Source: Aureimonas flava
GTDB taxonomy: Bacteria > Pseudomonadota > Alphaproteobacteria > Rhizobiales > Rhizobiaceae
Direction of reading: 5' to 3'
Length of the DNA stretch: 64,000 nucleotides
NCBI RefSeq assembly: GCF_003583935.1
Contig: NZ_QYRN01000002.1
Coordinates: 62,001-126,000 of the forward strand
The notes below the pieces were generated by a model. The model was not told where the DNA came from. It ran no database searches and worked only from the letters and a program-made list of their open reading frames with translations. Position numbers and translations under genes: made by a program. Shown here in pieces: positions 8,701-16,545 of the stretch. The first letter of the stretch is position 1. Every line of letters begins with the position of its first letter.

Positions 8701-9258
8701 GTCACCAAGAACTCCATCATGCTGGTGGACTTCGCGGTGGAGCAGGAGCGGCACGGCATGAGCCAGCGCGACGCGATCATCGACGCGGGCCGCAAGCGCG
8801 CCCGGCCGATCATCATGACCACGCTCGCCATGGCGGCGGGCATGGTGCCGGCAGCCATGGCCACCGGCGAGGGCGGCGAGTTCCGCGCGCCGATGGCGAT
8901 CGCGGTGATCGGCGGCCTCCTGGTCTCGACGCTGCTGTCGCTGGTCTTCATCCCCTCGCTCTACACGCTGATGGACGATCTCAGCCACGTGACGGGCCGC
9001 CTGTTCCGCCGGCTGCTGAAGCCGAACGCGAGCGAGGAGGAGATGGGCGAGGAGGAGATGGGCGAGCCGAACGCGCACACGCCCGCCGACCACCAGGGTC
9101 CGCCCCTCGTGCCCGACCACGCCGCCGGCTCCGACCGGGATCCGACCTGGAAGCGCGTGACGGAGTTCGCGGGACGCTCCGGCGAGACGCGGGCCGGCGA
9201 GACACGGACCGCCGGGGACCGCCCGCCGCCGCCGCAGATGCAGCCGGCGGCCGAGTAG
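5713..9258 (+). CDS. RND-family multidrug efflux permease (AcrB/HAE1 type)
   Basis: Proton-driven inner-membrane pump of 1181 residues. The first transmembrane helix and porter domain are followed by the TM3-TM6 block, with the proton-relay pair in GILVDDAIVEIENI (about residues 400-413), and a repeat of this layout in the C-terminal half (VVIGILMLMGIVTKNSIMLV). It is longer than AcrB (about 1050) because of an insertion of roughly 90 residues around 497-590 holding two extra hydrophobic stretches, and a polar C-terminal tail of about 75 residues. No outer-membrane channel gene is nearby, so a channel encoded elsewhere must complete the tripartite pump. The TetR gene upstream is the likely regulator. 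Confidence 0.95.
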   Translation: MNWNISAWAIRNPVPPILLFVVLVALGIVSFLTLPITRFPNIDVPVVSVTIQEQGSAPSEMETQITKRVEDAVAGVSGIKHITSTITDGQSVTAAEFRLEINTDRAVNDVKDAIAKIRGDLPRTIEEPVIQRVEVENQSIVTYAASSPGKTPEQLSWFVDDTVIRALQGLKGVGRVDRMGGVEREIQVRLDPDRLAALGITAAGVNAQLRSTNVDLSGGRGEFGGQEQAIRTLSSAATVSGLASTRIALGGGREVRLDELGTVLDRWEEPRSFARLDGEPVVAFAIYRAKGASDTTVAEAVAGRVAELGAQHPDVRFSRIDDSVTYTYGNFESAMETLAEGAALAVIVVLLFLRDWRATAVAAITLPLAAIPTFWAMDLLGFSLNLISLLAITLVTGILVDDAIVEIENIERHMQMGKKPYRASMEAADEIGLAVIAITMTIIAVFAPVSFMGGVAGQYFKQFGLTVAVAVFFSLLVARLITPMLAAYFFRSPRYEGPGFGRLLKRYLLRLLPLAGLAIGAVFGLAALPEAAAAGNGIARAIQPYAAALPPVSWDAAGRLAVEILAGALILSALLAYLNRPHEAERHDGPLMRAYTGFLGATVRWRWGTLAAGIGLFALSIHAIQYLPTGFIPKEDASRIVVSLELPPGATLETTRRITDEAARTVRELPEVRSVLVIGGASPTGTLEVRRAAMTIALTRKFERTRSQADLEPVVTERLSRIPDLRSFFVNDRGERELSVGILGQDGKAVSEAASKLEAEMRRDPIFANPSAMASFDRPEIRIRPRLDEASDLGIAPDAISQTVRVATIGDLGANLAKFNAGTRQIPIRVQLSEAARRDLSAVSSLRVNTGAGASVPLDAVADIGFGQGPSTIERYDRERLVKVGTSMAPGREIGEGSQHIMASEAVRSMPPGVRLQQVGDAEIQGEVFAGFASAMAAGIMLVLVVLILLFGSVFLPITILASLPLSVGGVVGGLLLTQNAISMPVVIGILMLMGIVTKNSIMLVDFAVEQERHGMSQRDAIIDAGRKRARPIIMTTLAMAAGMVPAAMATGEGGEFRAPMAIAVIGGLLVSTLLSLVFIPSLYTLMDDLSHVTGRLFRRLLKPNASEEEMGEEEMGEPNAHTPADHQGPPLVPDHAAGSDRDPTWKRVTEFAGRSGETRAGETRTAGDRPPPPQMQPAAE

Positions 9259-9281
9259 GGCACCGGGCCTTCTGGCAATCG

Positions 9282-9318
9282 ACGGGCGGCGGGGCTATCC
9301 AGGGGCCCCGCCGCCCGT
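9282..9318 (+). terminator. Terminator after the RND operon
   Basis: A perfect 14-bp inverted repeat, ACGGGCGGCGGGGC (9282-9295) and GCCCCGCCGCCCGT (9305-9318), with a 9-nt loop, lies 23 bp after the pump stop codon. A TTTT run follows a few bases later (TCGCGTTTT). Confidence 0.75.
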
Positions 9319-9360
9319 TCGCGTTTTGGGCGGCCAAGGAGACACCCGGAGGCCGCGCCC

Positions 9361-10449
9361 ATGTCGACCGACACCCTCTTCTCGTCCGGCGGACCGGCCG
9401 CGGCCGTCCCCTCGCTCACCATCCGCCGGCCGGACGACTGGCACGTCCACCTGCGCGACGGGGCGATGCTGGAGGCGGTGCTGCCCTTCACCGCCCAGCA
9501 GTTCCGGCGTGCGATCGTGATGCCGAACCTCGTGCCGCCCGTGGTCACGGTGCCCATGGCGCAGGCCTATCGCGAGCGCATCCTCGCCGCCCTGCCCGCC
9601 GGCTCGGACTTCGAGCCGCTGATGACCTGCTACCTCACCGACCACACGGAGCCGGACGAGATCGAGCGCGGCTACGCGCAAGGCGTGTGGCGGGCGGCCA
9701 AGCTCTATCCGGCCGGCGCCACCACCAACTCGCATGCGGGCGTCACCGACATCGCGGCGCTCGCCCCGGTGCTGGAGCGCATGGAGCGGATCGGCATGGC
9801 GCTTCTGGTGCACGGCGAGGCGACGGATCCCGCGATCGACATCTTCGATCGCGAGGCCGCCTTCATGGAGGCCGAGATGCTGCCGCTGCTGCGGCGCCAC
9901 GAGGGGCTGAAGGTCGTGGTGGAACATGCGACCACGGCCGAGACTGTGGCGCTGGTGCGCGCCCATGCGGGCCAGGCGGCCTGCACGATCACGCCGCACC
10001 ACCTCGTGATCAACCGCACCTCGATCTTCCAGGGCGGGCTTCGGCCCCATCTCTACTGCCTGCCGGTCGCCAAGCGCGAGCGGCACCGGCTGGCGCTGCG
10101 CGAGGCGGCGACCTCCGGCGAGGCCTGCTTCATGCTGGGCACCGACACCGCGCCGCATCGGCGCGGCGCGAAGGAGGCCGAGTGCTGCTCGGCCGGCGTG
10201 TTCGGCGGGGCGACGGCGCTGCAGACCTATGTCCAGGTCTTCGACGAGGAGGGCGCGCTGGACCGTTTCGAGGCCTTCGCCAGCCTCAACGGCGCCCGCT
10301 TCCACGGACTGCCCGTCAACACGGGAACGGTGACGCTCCTGCGCAAGCCCGCCACCGCGCTCGCAGCCGTCTCGGTCGAGGACGAGGACGTGGTGGTGTT
10401 CCGCGGCGGCGAGCCGCTGCCCTGGTCGATCGGCGAAATCCGGCCCTGA
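9361..10449 (+). CDS. pyrC: Dihydroorotase (class II)
   Basis: Catalyses reversible cyclisation of N-carbamoyl-L-aspartate to dihydroorotate in pyrimidine biosynthesis. The 362-residue protein has the binuclear-zinc signature DWHVHLRDG (His28, His30), the lysine expected to be carbamylated in KLYPAGATTNSHAGV, further metal-site histidines in HGE, VEHATT and TITPHHLVINRT, and the catalytic Asp in LGTDTAPH. Length and motifs match the compact PyrC type rather than the longer class I enzyme. RBS GGAGG lies 9 nt before the ATG. It is monocistronic between two strong terminators. Confidence 0.96.
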   Translation: MSTDTLFSSGGPAAAVPSLTIRRPDDWHVHLRDGAMLEAVLPFTAQQFRRAIVMPNLVPPVVTVPMAQAYRERILAALPAGSDFEPLMTCYLTDHTEPDEIERGYAQGVWRAAKLYPAGATTNSHAGVTDIAALAPVLERMERIGMALLVHGEATDPAIDIFDREAAFMEAEMLPLLRRHEGLKVVVEHATTAETVALVRAHAGQAACTITPHHLVINRTSIFQGGLRPHLYCLPVAKRERHRLALREAATSGEACFMLGTDTAPHRRGAKEAECCSAGVFGGATALQTYVQVFDEEGALDRFEAFASLNGARFHGLPVNTGTVTLLRKPATALAAVSVEDEDVVVFRGGEPLPWSIGEIRP

Positions 10450-10507
10450 CGCGGCCCGGGACTCGGGGCTCGGGAGAGCCCCAGGACCCTGCCCGACGCT
10501 GCACGGG

Positions 10508-10541
10508 AAAGGGGCAGGCGGATCGCTCCGCCTGCCCCTTT
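10508..10541. terminator. Bidirectional terminator between pyrC and amtB
   Basis: A perfect 15-bp inverted repeat, AAAGGGGCAGGCGGA and TCCGCCTGCCCCTTT, with the loop TCGC. The A-rich and T-rich ends let it work for both the plus-strand pyrC and the minus-strand amtB transcripts that converge here. Confidence 0.9.
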
Positions 10542-10567
10542 CGCTTTCCGGTCCTGGTCCGATGGGA

Positions 10568-11959
10568 TCAGGAGGAGTGGTAGGCCGCCTCGCCGTGCGA
10601 GGTGATGTCCAGGCCCTCGCGCTCGGCTTCCAGGGTCGGGCGCAGGCCGATCACGGCGTCGACGATCTTGTAGAGGATCGCCGAGACGACGCCGCAGTAG
10701 ACCACGGTGATGAGCACCGCGACGACCTGCGAGTAGACCTGGGCGCCCATGGTGACGCCGTCGAGATAGCCGCCGCCGCCGAGCGCCGTGGAGGCGAAGA
10801 TGCCGGTGCCGATGGCGCCGACGATGCCGCCGATGCCGTGGATGCCGAACACGTCGAGCGAGTCGTCGTAGCCGAACTTGGGCTTCACCACCGCCACGAA
10901 AAAGTAGCAGGCGGCCGAGGCGATGGCGCCCAGGAAGATGCCGCCGATCGGGCCGACGGCGCCGGCGGCCGGCGTCACGGCGACGAGGCCGGCGATGATG
11001 CCCGACACGGCGCCGAGCATGGAGGCCTTGCCGCGCAGCATGGCTTCCAGGATCACCCAGGCGACCGTCGCGCCGGCCGTGGCGGTGAAGGTGTTGATCA
11101 TGGCGAGCGCCGCGCCGCCGTTGGCCTCGAGGTTGGAGCCGGCGTTGAAGCCGAACCAGCCGACCCACAGGATGGAGGCGCCGACCATGGTCAGCGTCAT
11201 CGAGTGCGGCGCCATGTTGTCACGGCCGAGCCCGGTGCGCTTGCCGACCAGGAACGAGCCGACCAGCGCGGCGATGCCGGCGTTGATGTGCACCACCGTG
11301 CCGCCCGCGAAGTCGAGGGCCGCGACGCCGCCCGCATGGGCGCCGGTGAAGATCAGGCCGTTGGCGTCCCACACCATGTGGGCGACCGGGAAGTAGACGA
11401 TCGTCACCCAGAGGATCGAGAACAGCACCACGGCGCCGAACTTGATGCGCTCGGCGAAGGCGCCGACGATCAGCGCCGGCGTGATGCAGGCGAAGGTCAT
11501 CTGGAAGGCGATGAACACGTATTCCGGGATCACGACGCCCGACGTGAAGGTCGCGGCCATCGTGTCCTTGGTGATGCCCGCCAGGAACAGCTTGCCCGTG
11601 CCGCCCCAGAAGGCGCTTTCCGATCCGCCGAAGGCGAAGGAATAGCCGTAGGTCACGTAGATGATCATCACCACCGCGGTGATCGTCACGCACTGCATCA
11701 GCACGGAGAGCATGTTCTTGGCGCGCACCAGGCCGCCGTAGAACAGGCCGAGGCCCGGCAGGATCATGAACAGGACCAGCACCGTGGCCACCATCATCCA
11801 GGCGACGTCGCCCTTGTCCATGACGTCGGCGACGGCGGCCGCGGCATCGGCGGGCACCTGCTCGGGAGCGGGCGCCACGCCCGTGTCCTGCGCGAGGGCG
11901 GCGACCGTGGAAAGGCCGGAAAGGGCCATGGTCGCCAGGGAAGTCTTCAGAAAGCGCAT
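10568..11959 (-). CDS. amtB: Ammonium transporter AmtB
   Basis: Trimeric inner-membrane channel that takes up ammonium under nitrogen limitation. The 463-residue product has a signal sequence (about 1-24, MRFLKTSLATMALSGLSTVA) followed by a short linker and eleven predicted membrane helices. The twin-histidine pore residues are visible in GGTVVHINAGI and FGIHGIGGIVGA. The conserved NAGSNLEANGGAALA and FYGGLVRAKN stretches identify the Amt family. It is 17 nt downstream of glnK, whose product binds and blocks AmtB when nitrogen is plentiful. Confidence 0.97.
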   Translation of the reverse strand: MRFLKTSLATMALSGLSTVAALAQDTGVAPAPEQVPADAAAAVADVMDKGDVAWMMVATVLVLFMILPGLGLFYGGLVRAKNMLSVLMQCVTITAVVMIIYVTYGYSFAFGGSESAFWGGTGKLFLAGITKDTMAATFTSGVVIPEYVFIAFQMTFACITPALIVGAFAERIKFGAVVLFSILWVTIVYFPVAHMVWDANGLIFTGAHAGGVAALDFAGGTVVHINAGIAALVGSFLVGKRTGLGRDNMAPHSMTLTMVGASILWVGWFGFNAGSNLEANGGAALAMINTFTATAGATVAWVILEAMLRGKASMLGAVSGIIAGLVAVTPAAGAVGPIGGIFLGAIASAACYFFVAVVKPKFGYDDSLDVFGIHGIGGIVGAIGTGIFASTALGGGGYLDGVTMGAQVYSQVVAVLITVVYCGVVSAILYKIVDAVIGLRPTLEAEREGLDITSHGEAAYHSS

Positions 11960-11976
11960 GATCGTGTCGTGTCCCC

Positions 11977-12330
<354 letters not shown>

Positions 12331-12411
12331 TCACGCGGGTCGGACGCTCGCGCGCCCCGCTGGATTGGGCGACCCGCCGGCCAGGCGGCCGTGGGTCACG
12401 CCCAAACAGGA

Positions 12412-12428
12412 ATCAAGATGCGTGCCAA
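12412..12428 (-). promoter_or_regulatory. Sigma-54-like promoter of glnK-amtB
   Basis: On the minus strand, TTGGCACGCATCTTGAT matches the sigma-54 consensus TGGCACG-N4-TTGCW with one deviation (GA instead of GC at -12). It lies about 97 bp before the glnK ATG. About 20 bp further upstream, GCACAATCTTGGCG (minus strand, 12449-12462) resembles an NtrC half-dyad (GCAC-N5-TGG). Both fit nitrogen-limitation control, the usual regulation of glnK-amtB. Confidence 0.55.
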
Positions 12429-12561
12429 ATGAACGCCAGCCCCGTTTTCGCCAAGATTGTGCGGCGCGAAAGGGGGGCGTGCCGGATCATTGGTCAGCAA
12501 GACTGATCGCCCTTTGGACGAATTGCCCGATACCGAGGCAGATGCCTAGATATCGATCAGG

Positions 12562-13434
12562 TCAGCCTTCCGGCGGCCGGCGTGGGCGGATCAGCCCCTC
12601 CTGCGCCACGGAGGCGACCAGCGTGCCGTCCAGGGCGAACAGGGAACCGCGCGTCAGCCCGCGCCCGCCCGAGGAGGACGGGCTGTCCTGCGCGTAGAGA
12701 TGCCAGTCGCCGACCCGCACGGGGCGGTGGAACCACATGGCATGGTCGAGGCTGGCCGCCTGGATGCGCTCGTCGAACACCGAAAGCCCGTGCGCGAACA
12801 GCGCGGTGTCGAGCAGCGTCATGTCGGACAGGTAGGCGAGCGCCGCCGCGTTCAGCGCCGGGTCGTCCCCGAGCGGCGCCACCGTGCGGACCCAGACGTG
12901 CTGGCGCGGCGGCAGGGGCTCGCGCGTCAGGTAGTGGTCGAACGACACCGGCCGGAACTCGATCGGGCGCGGCCGGCTCCAGTAGCGGCGGATCGGCTCG
13001 GGCGCGCGGGCGAGGATCTCGTCCGCGAGGTCGGCGGCCGAGGGCAGCGCGTCCGGCCGCGGCACGTCGGGCATCGGCATCTGGTGGTCGAGCCCCTCCT
13101 CCCGGCGCTGGAACGAGGCCGAGAGCGTGAAGATCGCCTCGCCGTGCTGGATGCCGTGGACGATGCGCGTGGTGAACGAGCCGCCGTCGCGGATGCGCGC
13201 GACCTCGTAGATCACCGGCGCCTGCGGGTTGCCGGGACGCAGGAAGTAGCCGTGCAGCGAGTGGACGGGCCGCTCGGCCGCCACGGTGCGCTGGGCGGCG
13301 ACCAGCGCCTGCGCGATCACCTCGCCGCCGAAGGTGCGCTGCCAGCCCACCGAGGAGCTGACCCCGCGATACAGGTTCTCCTCCAGCTTCTCGAGGTCGA
13401 GCGCCCGGATCAGCCTGTTCATCGTTTCGTCCAT
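12562..13434 (-). CDS. tesB: Acyl-CoA thioesterase II
   Basis: Hydrolyses acyl-CoA to free fatty acid and CoA. The 290-residue product has two hotdog domains: the first with FGGEVIAQALVAA and VHSLHGYFLRPG, the second with SLDHAMWFHRP (active-site Asp region) and a terminal AQEGLIR carrying the family's conserved Gln. Length matches TesB of E. coli. It is oriented with glnK-amtB and upstream of them, an association often seen in rhizobia, but the 246-bp gap with the glnK promoter argues for separate control. An in-frame Met four codons in (13422) is an alternative start. Confidence 0.93.
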   Translation of the reverse strand: MDETMNRLIRALDLEKLEENLYRGVSSSVGWQRTFGGEVIAQALVAAQRTVAAERPVHSLHGYFLRPGNPQAPVIYEVARIRDGGSFTTRIVHGIQHGEAIFTLSASFQRREEGLDHQMPMPDVPRPDALPSAADLADEILARAPEPIRRYWSRPRPIEFRPVSFDHYLTREPLPPRQHVWVRTVAPLGDDPALNAAALAYLSDMTLLDTALFAHGLSVFDERIQAASLDHAMWFHRPVRVGDWHLYAQDSPSSSGGRGLTRGSLFALDGTLVASVAQEGLIRPRRPPEG

Positions 13435-13520
13435 GTGCCGGCGCCGTTCCCTTGTTTTGCGATGCGGAAGGATACAGGAATTCTGGTATGGCCGCAGAAC
13501 CGGTCCACCTGGAAGCCACC

Positions 13521-14606
13521 ATGCCCGCCGTTCCGAACCGCCAGAGCGCGGATCTTCTGGTCAATGTCCAGATCCTTCGCCTCGTCGCCGCCCTCCTCGT
13601 GGTATTCACCCACGCCCATTTCGACGTGTCCAACATCGCGGCGCGGCGCGGCACGGGCTTCGCGTCCGCGGGCCTCCTGGACTGGGGGCTCGGGGTGGAC
13701 ATCTTCTTCGTCATCAGCGGCTTCATCATGTACTACACGATGCGCGATCGGTTCGGCGAGCCGGGCGTCGCCCGGGACTTCCTGCGCCGCCGCGCGATCC
13801 GCGTCGTGCCGCTCTACTGGATCGTCACCACCTTGATGCTCGCCTCCACGCTGGCGGTGGGCAGCGCCGTCAACAATCCGAGCCACGACCCGGCGCACAT
13901 CCTGGCGAGCTACCTCTTCCTGCCCTGGCCGCGCGCCGACGGGCTGATCTTCCCGGTCCTGTCGCTCGGCTGGACCCTGAACTACGAGATGCTGTTCTAC
14001 CTCGTGTTCGCGCTGGCGCTCGGCCTCGGCCGGCGCGCAGGCCTCCTGCTGGTCGGGGCGGCGTTCGCGGCGCTCTGGGCCGCGGCCGCCGCGGTGCCGG
14101 CGGAGGTCTGGTGGCTTCGGTTCTGGGGCAACTCGGTGATCGGCGAGTTCCTGCTCGGCATCGGCCTGGCGATGGCCTATGTCGCCGGCGTCCGGCTCGG
14201 CGGCGCGGCCGCCGCCGCGCTCCTGGCCGCCGGCACGCTCCTCGCCGTCTGGCTCTTCCAGGTGTCCGCCTTCGAGCACCTGCCCCGGCTGGTCACGGGC
14301 GGCCTGCCGGCGCTCCTGATCGCCGCCGGCGCGGCGCTCGGCCCTCCGGCGCGCGACATGCCGATGACGCGGCTCCTGGTGTTCGGCGGCGCGGCCTCCT
14401 ACGCGCTCTATCTCGCGCATCCCTTCGCGCTGCGGATCACGAGCATCGTCGGCGACCGGCTCGGCCTGCCCCTGCCCCTGATCCTGGTCCTGTGCATTGG
14501 CGCCGCGCTCCTCGGCTCGGCGGCGGTCCACCTGTGGGTGGAACGGCCGATCGGCGCCCGTCTCGGGCGATGGACCGTGCGGCGCCGCTCGCACCAACCC
14601 GCGTGA
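13521..14606 (+). CDS. Acyltransferase 3 family membrane protein (OafA/ExoZ type)
   Basis: Multispanning inner-membrane acyltransferase of a family that O-acetylates or otherwise acylates exopolysaccharide, lipopolysaccharide or other carbohydrates. About ten hydrophobic segments are visible; typical features are ILRLVAALLVVFTHAHF near the start (catalytic His), GVDIFFVISGFIMYY, FLRRRAIRVVPLYWIVT and the SLGWTLNYEMLFYLVFAL motif. The ATG at 13521 has GGAAG five bases upstream; ATGs at 13488 and 13452 would add 11 or 23 unmatched residues. No polysaccharide genes are adjacent, so the substrate is unknown. Confidence 0.88.
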   Translation: MPAVPNRQSADLLVNVQILRLVAALLVVFTHAHFDVSNIAARRGTGFASAGLLDWGLGVDIFFVISGFIMYYTMRDRFGEPGVARDFLRRRAIRVVPLYWIVTTLMLASTLAVGSAVNNPSHDPAHILASYLFLPWPRADGLIFPVLSLGWTLNYEMLFYLVFALALGLGRRAGLLLVGAAFAALWAAAAAVPAEVWWLRFWGNSVIGEFLLGIGLAMAYVAGVRLGGAAAAALLAAGTLLAVWLFQVSAFEHLPRLVTGGLPALLIAAGAALGPPARDMPMTRLLVFGGAASYALYLAHPFALRITSIVGDRLGLPLPLILVLCIGAALLGSAAVHLWVERPIGARLGRWTVRRRSHQPA

Positions 14607-14694
14607 GGCCGGTTCGGCTTTCACCGCGCATGCCCTAGATTGAGAACCGACTGCGCGTCGCCCGGCGCCCGGCCCCGAAACGGAAAGTCCGCCC

Positions 14695-15942
14695 ATGTCC
14701 GACACTCCCGCGACGCCCGCCCCGTCCCGCCGCGCCGACATCGTGGTCGCCGGCGCCGGCTATGTCGGGCTGGTCACGGCCGTCGCGATCAAGCAGGCGG
14801 CGCCCGAGCTCGAGATCCTGCTGGTGGACGCGGCACCCGAGGGCGTCTGGGAGCGCGACACGCGCGCCTCGGCCATCGCGGCGGCCGCCGTGCGCATGAT
14901 GACGCGGCTTGGGGCCTGGGAGGCGATCCGGGACGAGGCCGAGCCGATCCGCGAGATGATCGTCACCGATTCGCGGACCGGCGACCCGGTGCGCCCGGTG
15001 TTCCTCACCTTCGGCGGCGAGGGCGAGCCCGGCGAGCCCTTCGCCCACATGGTGCCCAACGTGGCGCTGAACGGGGCGCTGCGGGCGCGCGCCGCCGCGC
15101 TCGGCATCGCCATCCGGGCGAACGCCCCGGTGACCGGCATCGCCGAGCGTGCCGCCGCGATCGGGGTGGAGCTCGCGGACGAGACGGTGGAGGCGCGCCT
15201 CCTGGTCGCGGCCGACGGCGTGCGCTCGCGCATCCGCGACATGGCGGGCATCCGCACCGTGCACACCGACTACGGCCAGAGCGGCATCGTGGCGACCGTC
15301 CGGCACGAGCGCCCGCACGGGGGCCGGGCGGAGGAGCATTTCCTGCCCGCCGGCCCCTTCGCCATCCTGCCGCTGAAGGGCAACCGCTCCTCGCTGGTGT
15401 GGACCGAATCCACCGCCGAGGCCGATCGGCTCCTGCGCGCCGACGACATGGTGTTCGAGCTGGAGCTGGAGCAGCGCTTCGGGCTGAAGCTCGGCGCCCT
15501 CGCGGTGGAGGGTCGCCCGCGCGCTTTTCCGCTCGGCCTGACCCTGGCGCGCGACTTCGTGCGCCCGCGCGTCGCGCTGGCGGGCGACGCCGCGCACGGC
15601 ATCCACCCGATCGCCGGCCAGGGGCTCAATCTCGGCTTCAAGGACGCGGCGGCGCTCGCCGAGACCGTGGTCGAGGCCGCGCGCCTCGGACGCGACATTG
15701 GCGCGCTGGACACGCTGGAGCTCTACGGGCGCTGGCGGCGCTTCGACACGGTGCAGATGGGCGTCACCACCGACGTGCTGAACCGGCTCTTCTCCAACGA
15801 CAACGCGCTCCTGCGCGCCGTGCGCTCCTTCGGCCTGTCGCTGGTGGACCGCGCGCCCGCCGCCAAGCGCCACTTCATCCGGCAGGCCTCGGGCCTCGCC
15901 GGCGGCCCCTCCCCCCGCCTGCTTCTCGGCGAGCCGATCTGA
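14695..15942 (+). CDS. FAD-dependent ubiquinone-biosynthesis hydroxylase (UbiH/UbiF/COQ6 family)
   Basis: A 415-residue flavoprotein monooxygenase. It has the dinucleotide-binding GAGYVGLVTA near the N-terminus (about residues 19-28), the DG motif VAADGVRSRIRDMAG in the middle, and the GD motif RVALAGDAAHGIHPIAGQG that contacts FAD ribose, followed by GLNLGFKDAAALAE. These are diagnostic for the UbiH/UbiF/UbiI/COQ6 family that hydroxylates the ubiquinone ring. Which ring carbon is modified cannot be told from sequence; alphaproteobacteria often use one enzyme (UbiL-type) for more than one position. Monocistronic as far as visible. Confidence 0.9.
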   Translation: MSDTPATPAPSRRADIVVAGAGYVGLVTAVAIKQAAPELEILLVDAAPEGVWERDTRASAIAAAAVRMMTRLGAWEAIRDEAEPIREMIVTDSRTGDPVRPVFLTFGGEGEPGEPFAHMVPNVALNGALRARAAALGIAIRANAPVTGIAERAAAIGVELADETVEARLLVAADGVRSRIRDMAGIRTVHTDYGQSGIVATVRHERPHGGRAEEHFLPAGPFAILPLKGNRSSLVWTESTAEADRLLRADDMVFELELEQRFGLKLGALAVEGRPRAFPLGLTLARDFVRPRVALAGDAAHGIHPIAGQGLNLGFKDAAALAETVVEAARLGRDIGALDTLELYGRWRRFDTVQMGVTTDVLNRLFSNDNALLRAVRSFGLSLVDRAPAAKRHFIRQASGLAGGPSPRLLLGEPI

Positions 15943-16118
15943 ATCATCGCGCGCCGGGCGCCTCGGCGGAAAATCGTTTCCCTCGCCCGGCGAGGATTGG
16001 AACGCGTGTCGGCGCAACCGCTTGCGCTCTGGCCTATTTAGAACGATGACAGCCTCGCCGCGGCGGCCCCCGAGCCACCGCGGGCGGGGCGCATGAACGG
16101 GCAGCGGGACGAAGCGAG

Positions 16119-16457
16119 ATGGCGGGCGAGGTCAAGGCAGGCGCGAAGAGCAAGGGACCCAAGCTTCCCGTGATCATGAGCGCCAACGATCTCCTGGACG
16201 GCGAGGTCGTGTTCCTGACGCGCGAAGGCTGGACCCTCGACCCGAGGGCGGCGCTCGTCGCCGACGACGCCGAGACCGCCGCCTGGATGGAGGAGGAAGG
16301 GCGCCGCGGCGTCGGGGAGAACCGCATCGTGGATCCCTACCTCGTGGCGGTCTCGCGCGACGCGGGCGGCCTGCCGGTCGCCAGCCACTTCCGCGAGGCG
16401 ATCCGCCAGAAAGGCCCGACCATGCTGCCGCAATACGGGAAGCAGGCGGAATTCTAG
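16119..16457 (+). CDS. DUF2849 protein, first gene of the sulfite reductase operon
   Basis: A 112-residue protein with a Lys-rich start and the core VIMSANDLLDGEVVFLTREG followed by W and an acidic segment; the C-terminal half has ENRIVDPYLVAVSRD and HFREAIRQKGPT. This matches DUF2849, a family found almost only upstream of cysI in alphaproteobacteria. Its role is unknown; a function in maturing or supporting sulfite reductase is inferred only from location. It is 88 nt upstream of cysI on the same strand. No cysG precedes it, so siroheme synthase must be encoded elsewhere. Confidence 0.85.
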   Translation: MAGEVKAGAKSKGPKLPVIMSANDLLDGEVVFLTREGWTLDPRAALVADDAETAAWMEEEGRRGVGENRIVDPYLVAVSRDAGGLPVASHFREAIRQKGPTMLPQYGKQAEF

Positions 16458-16545
16458 GAGCGCCCGGACCCCCGCGAGGCGCGCGGCCCGGCGGGGCCGC
16501 GACGGGACCGGCCGACGCTCCGGCAAGACACGAAGGACCAGCGGC

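Noticed and set aside
6436-9120. Minus-strand frame of 894 codons opposite the RND pump
   Set aside because: Composition dominated by His, Asp, Gly, Arg and Gln, typical of the reverse frame of a GC-rich membrane protein gene; no domain is visible.
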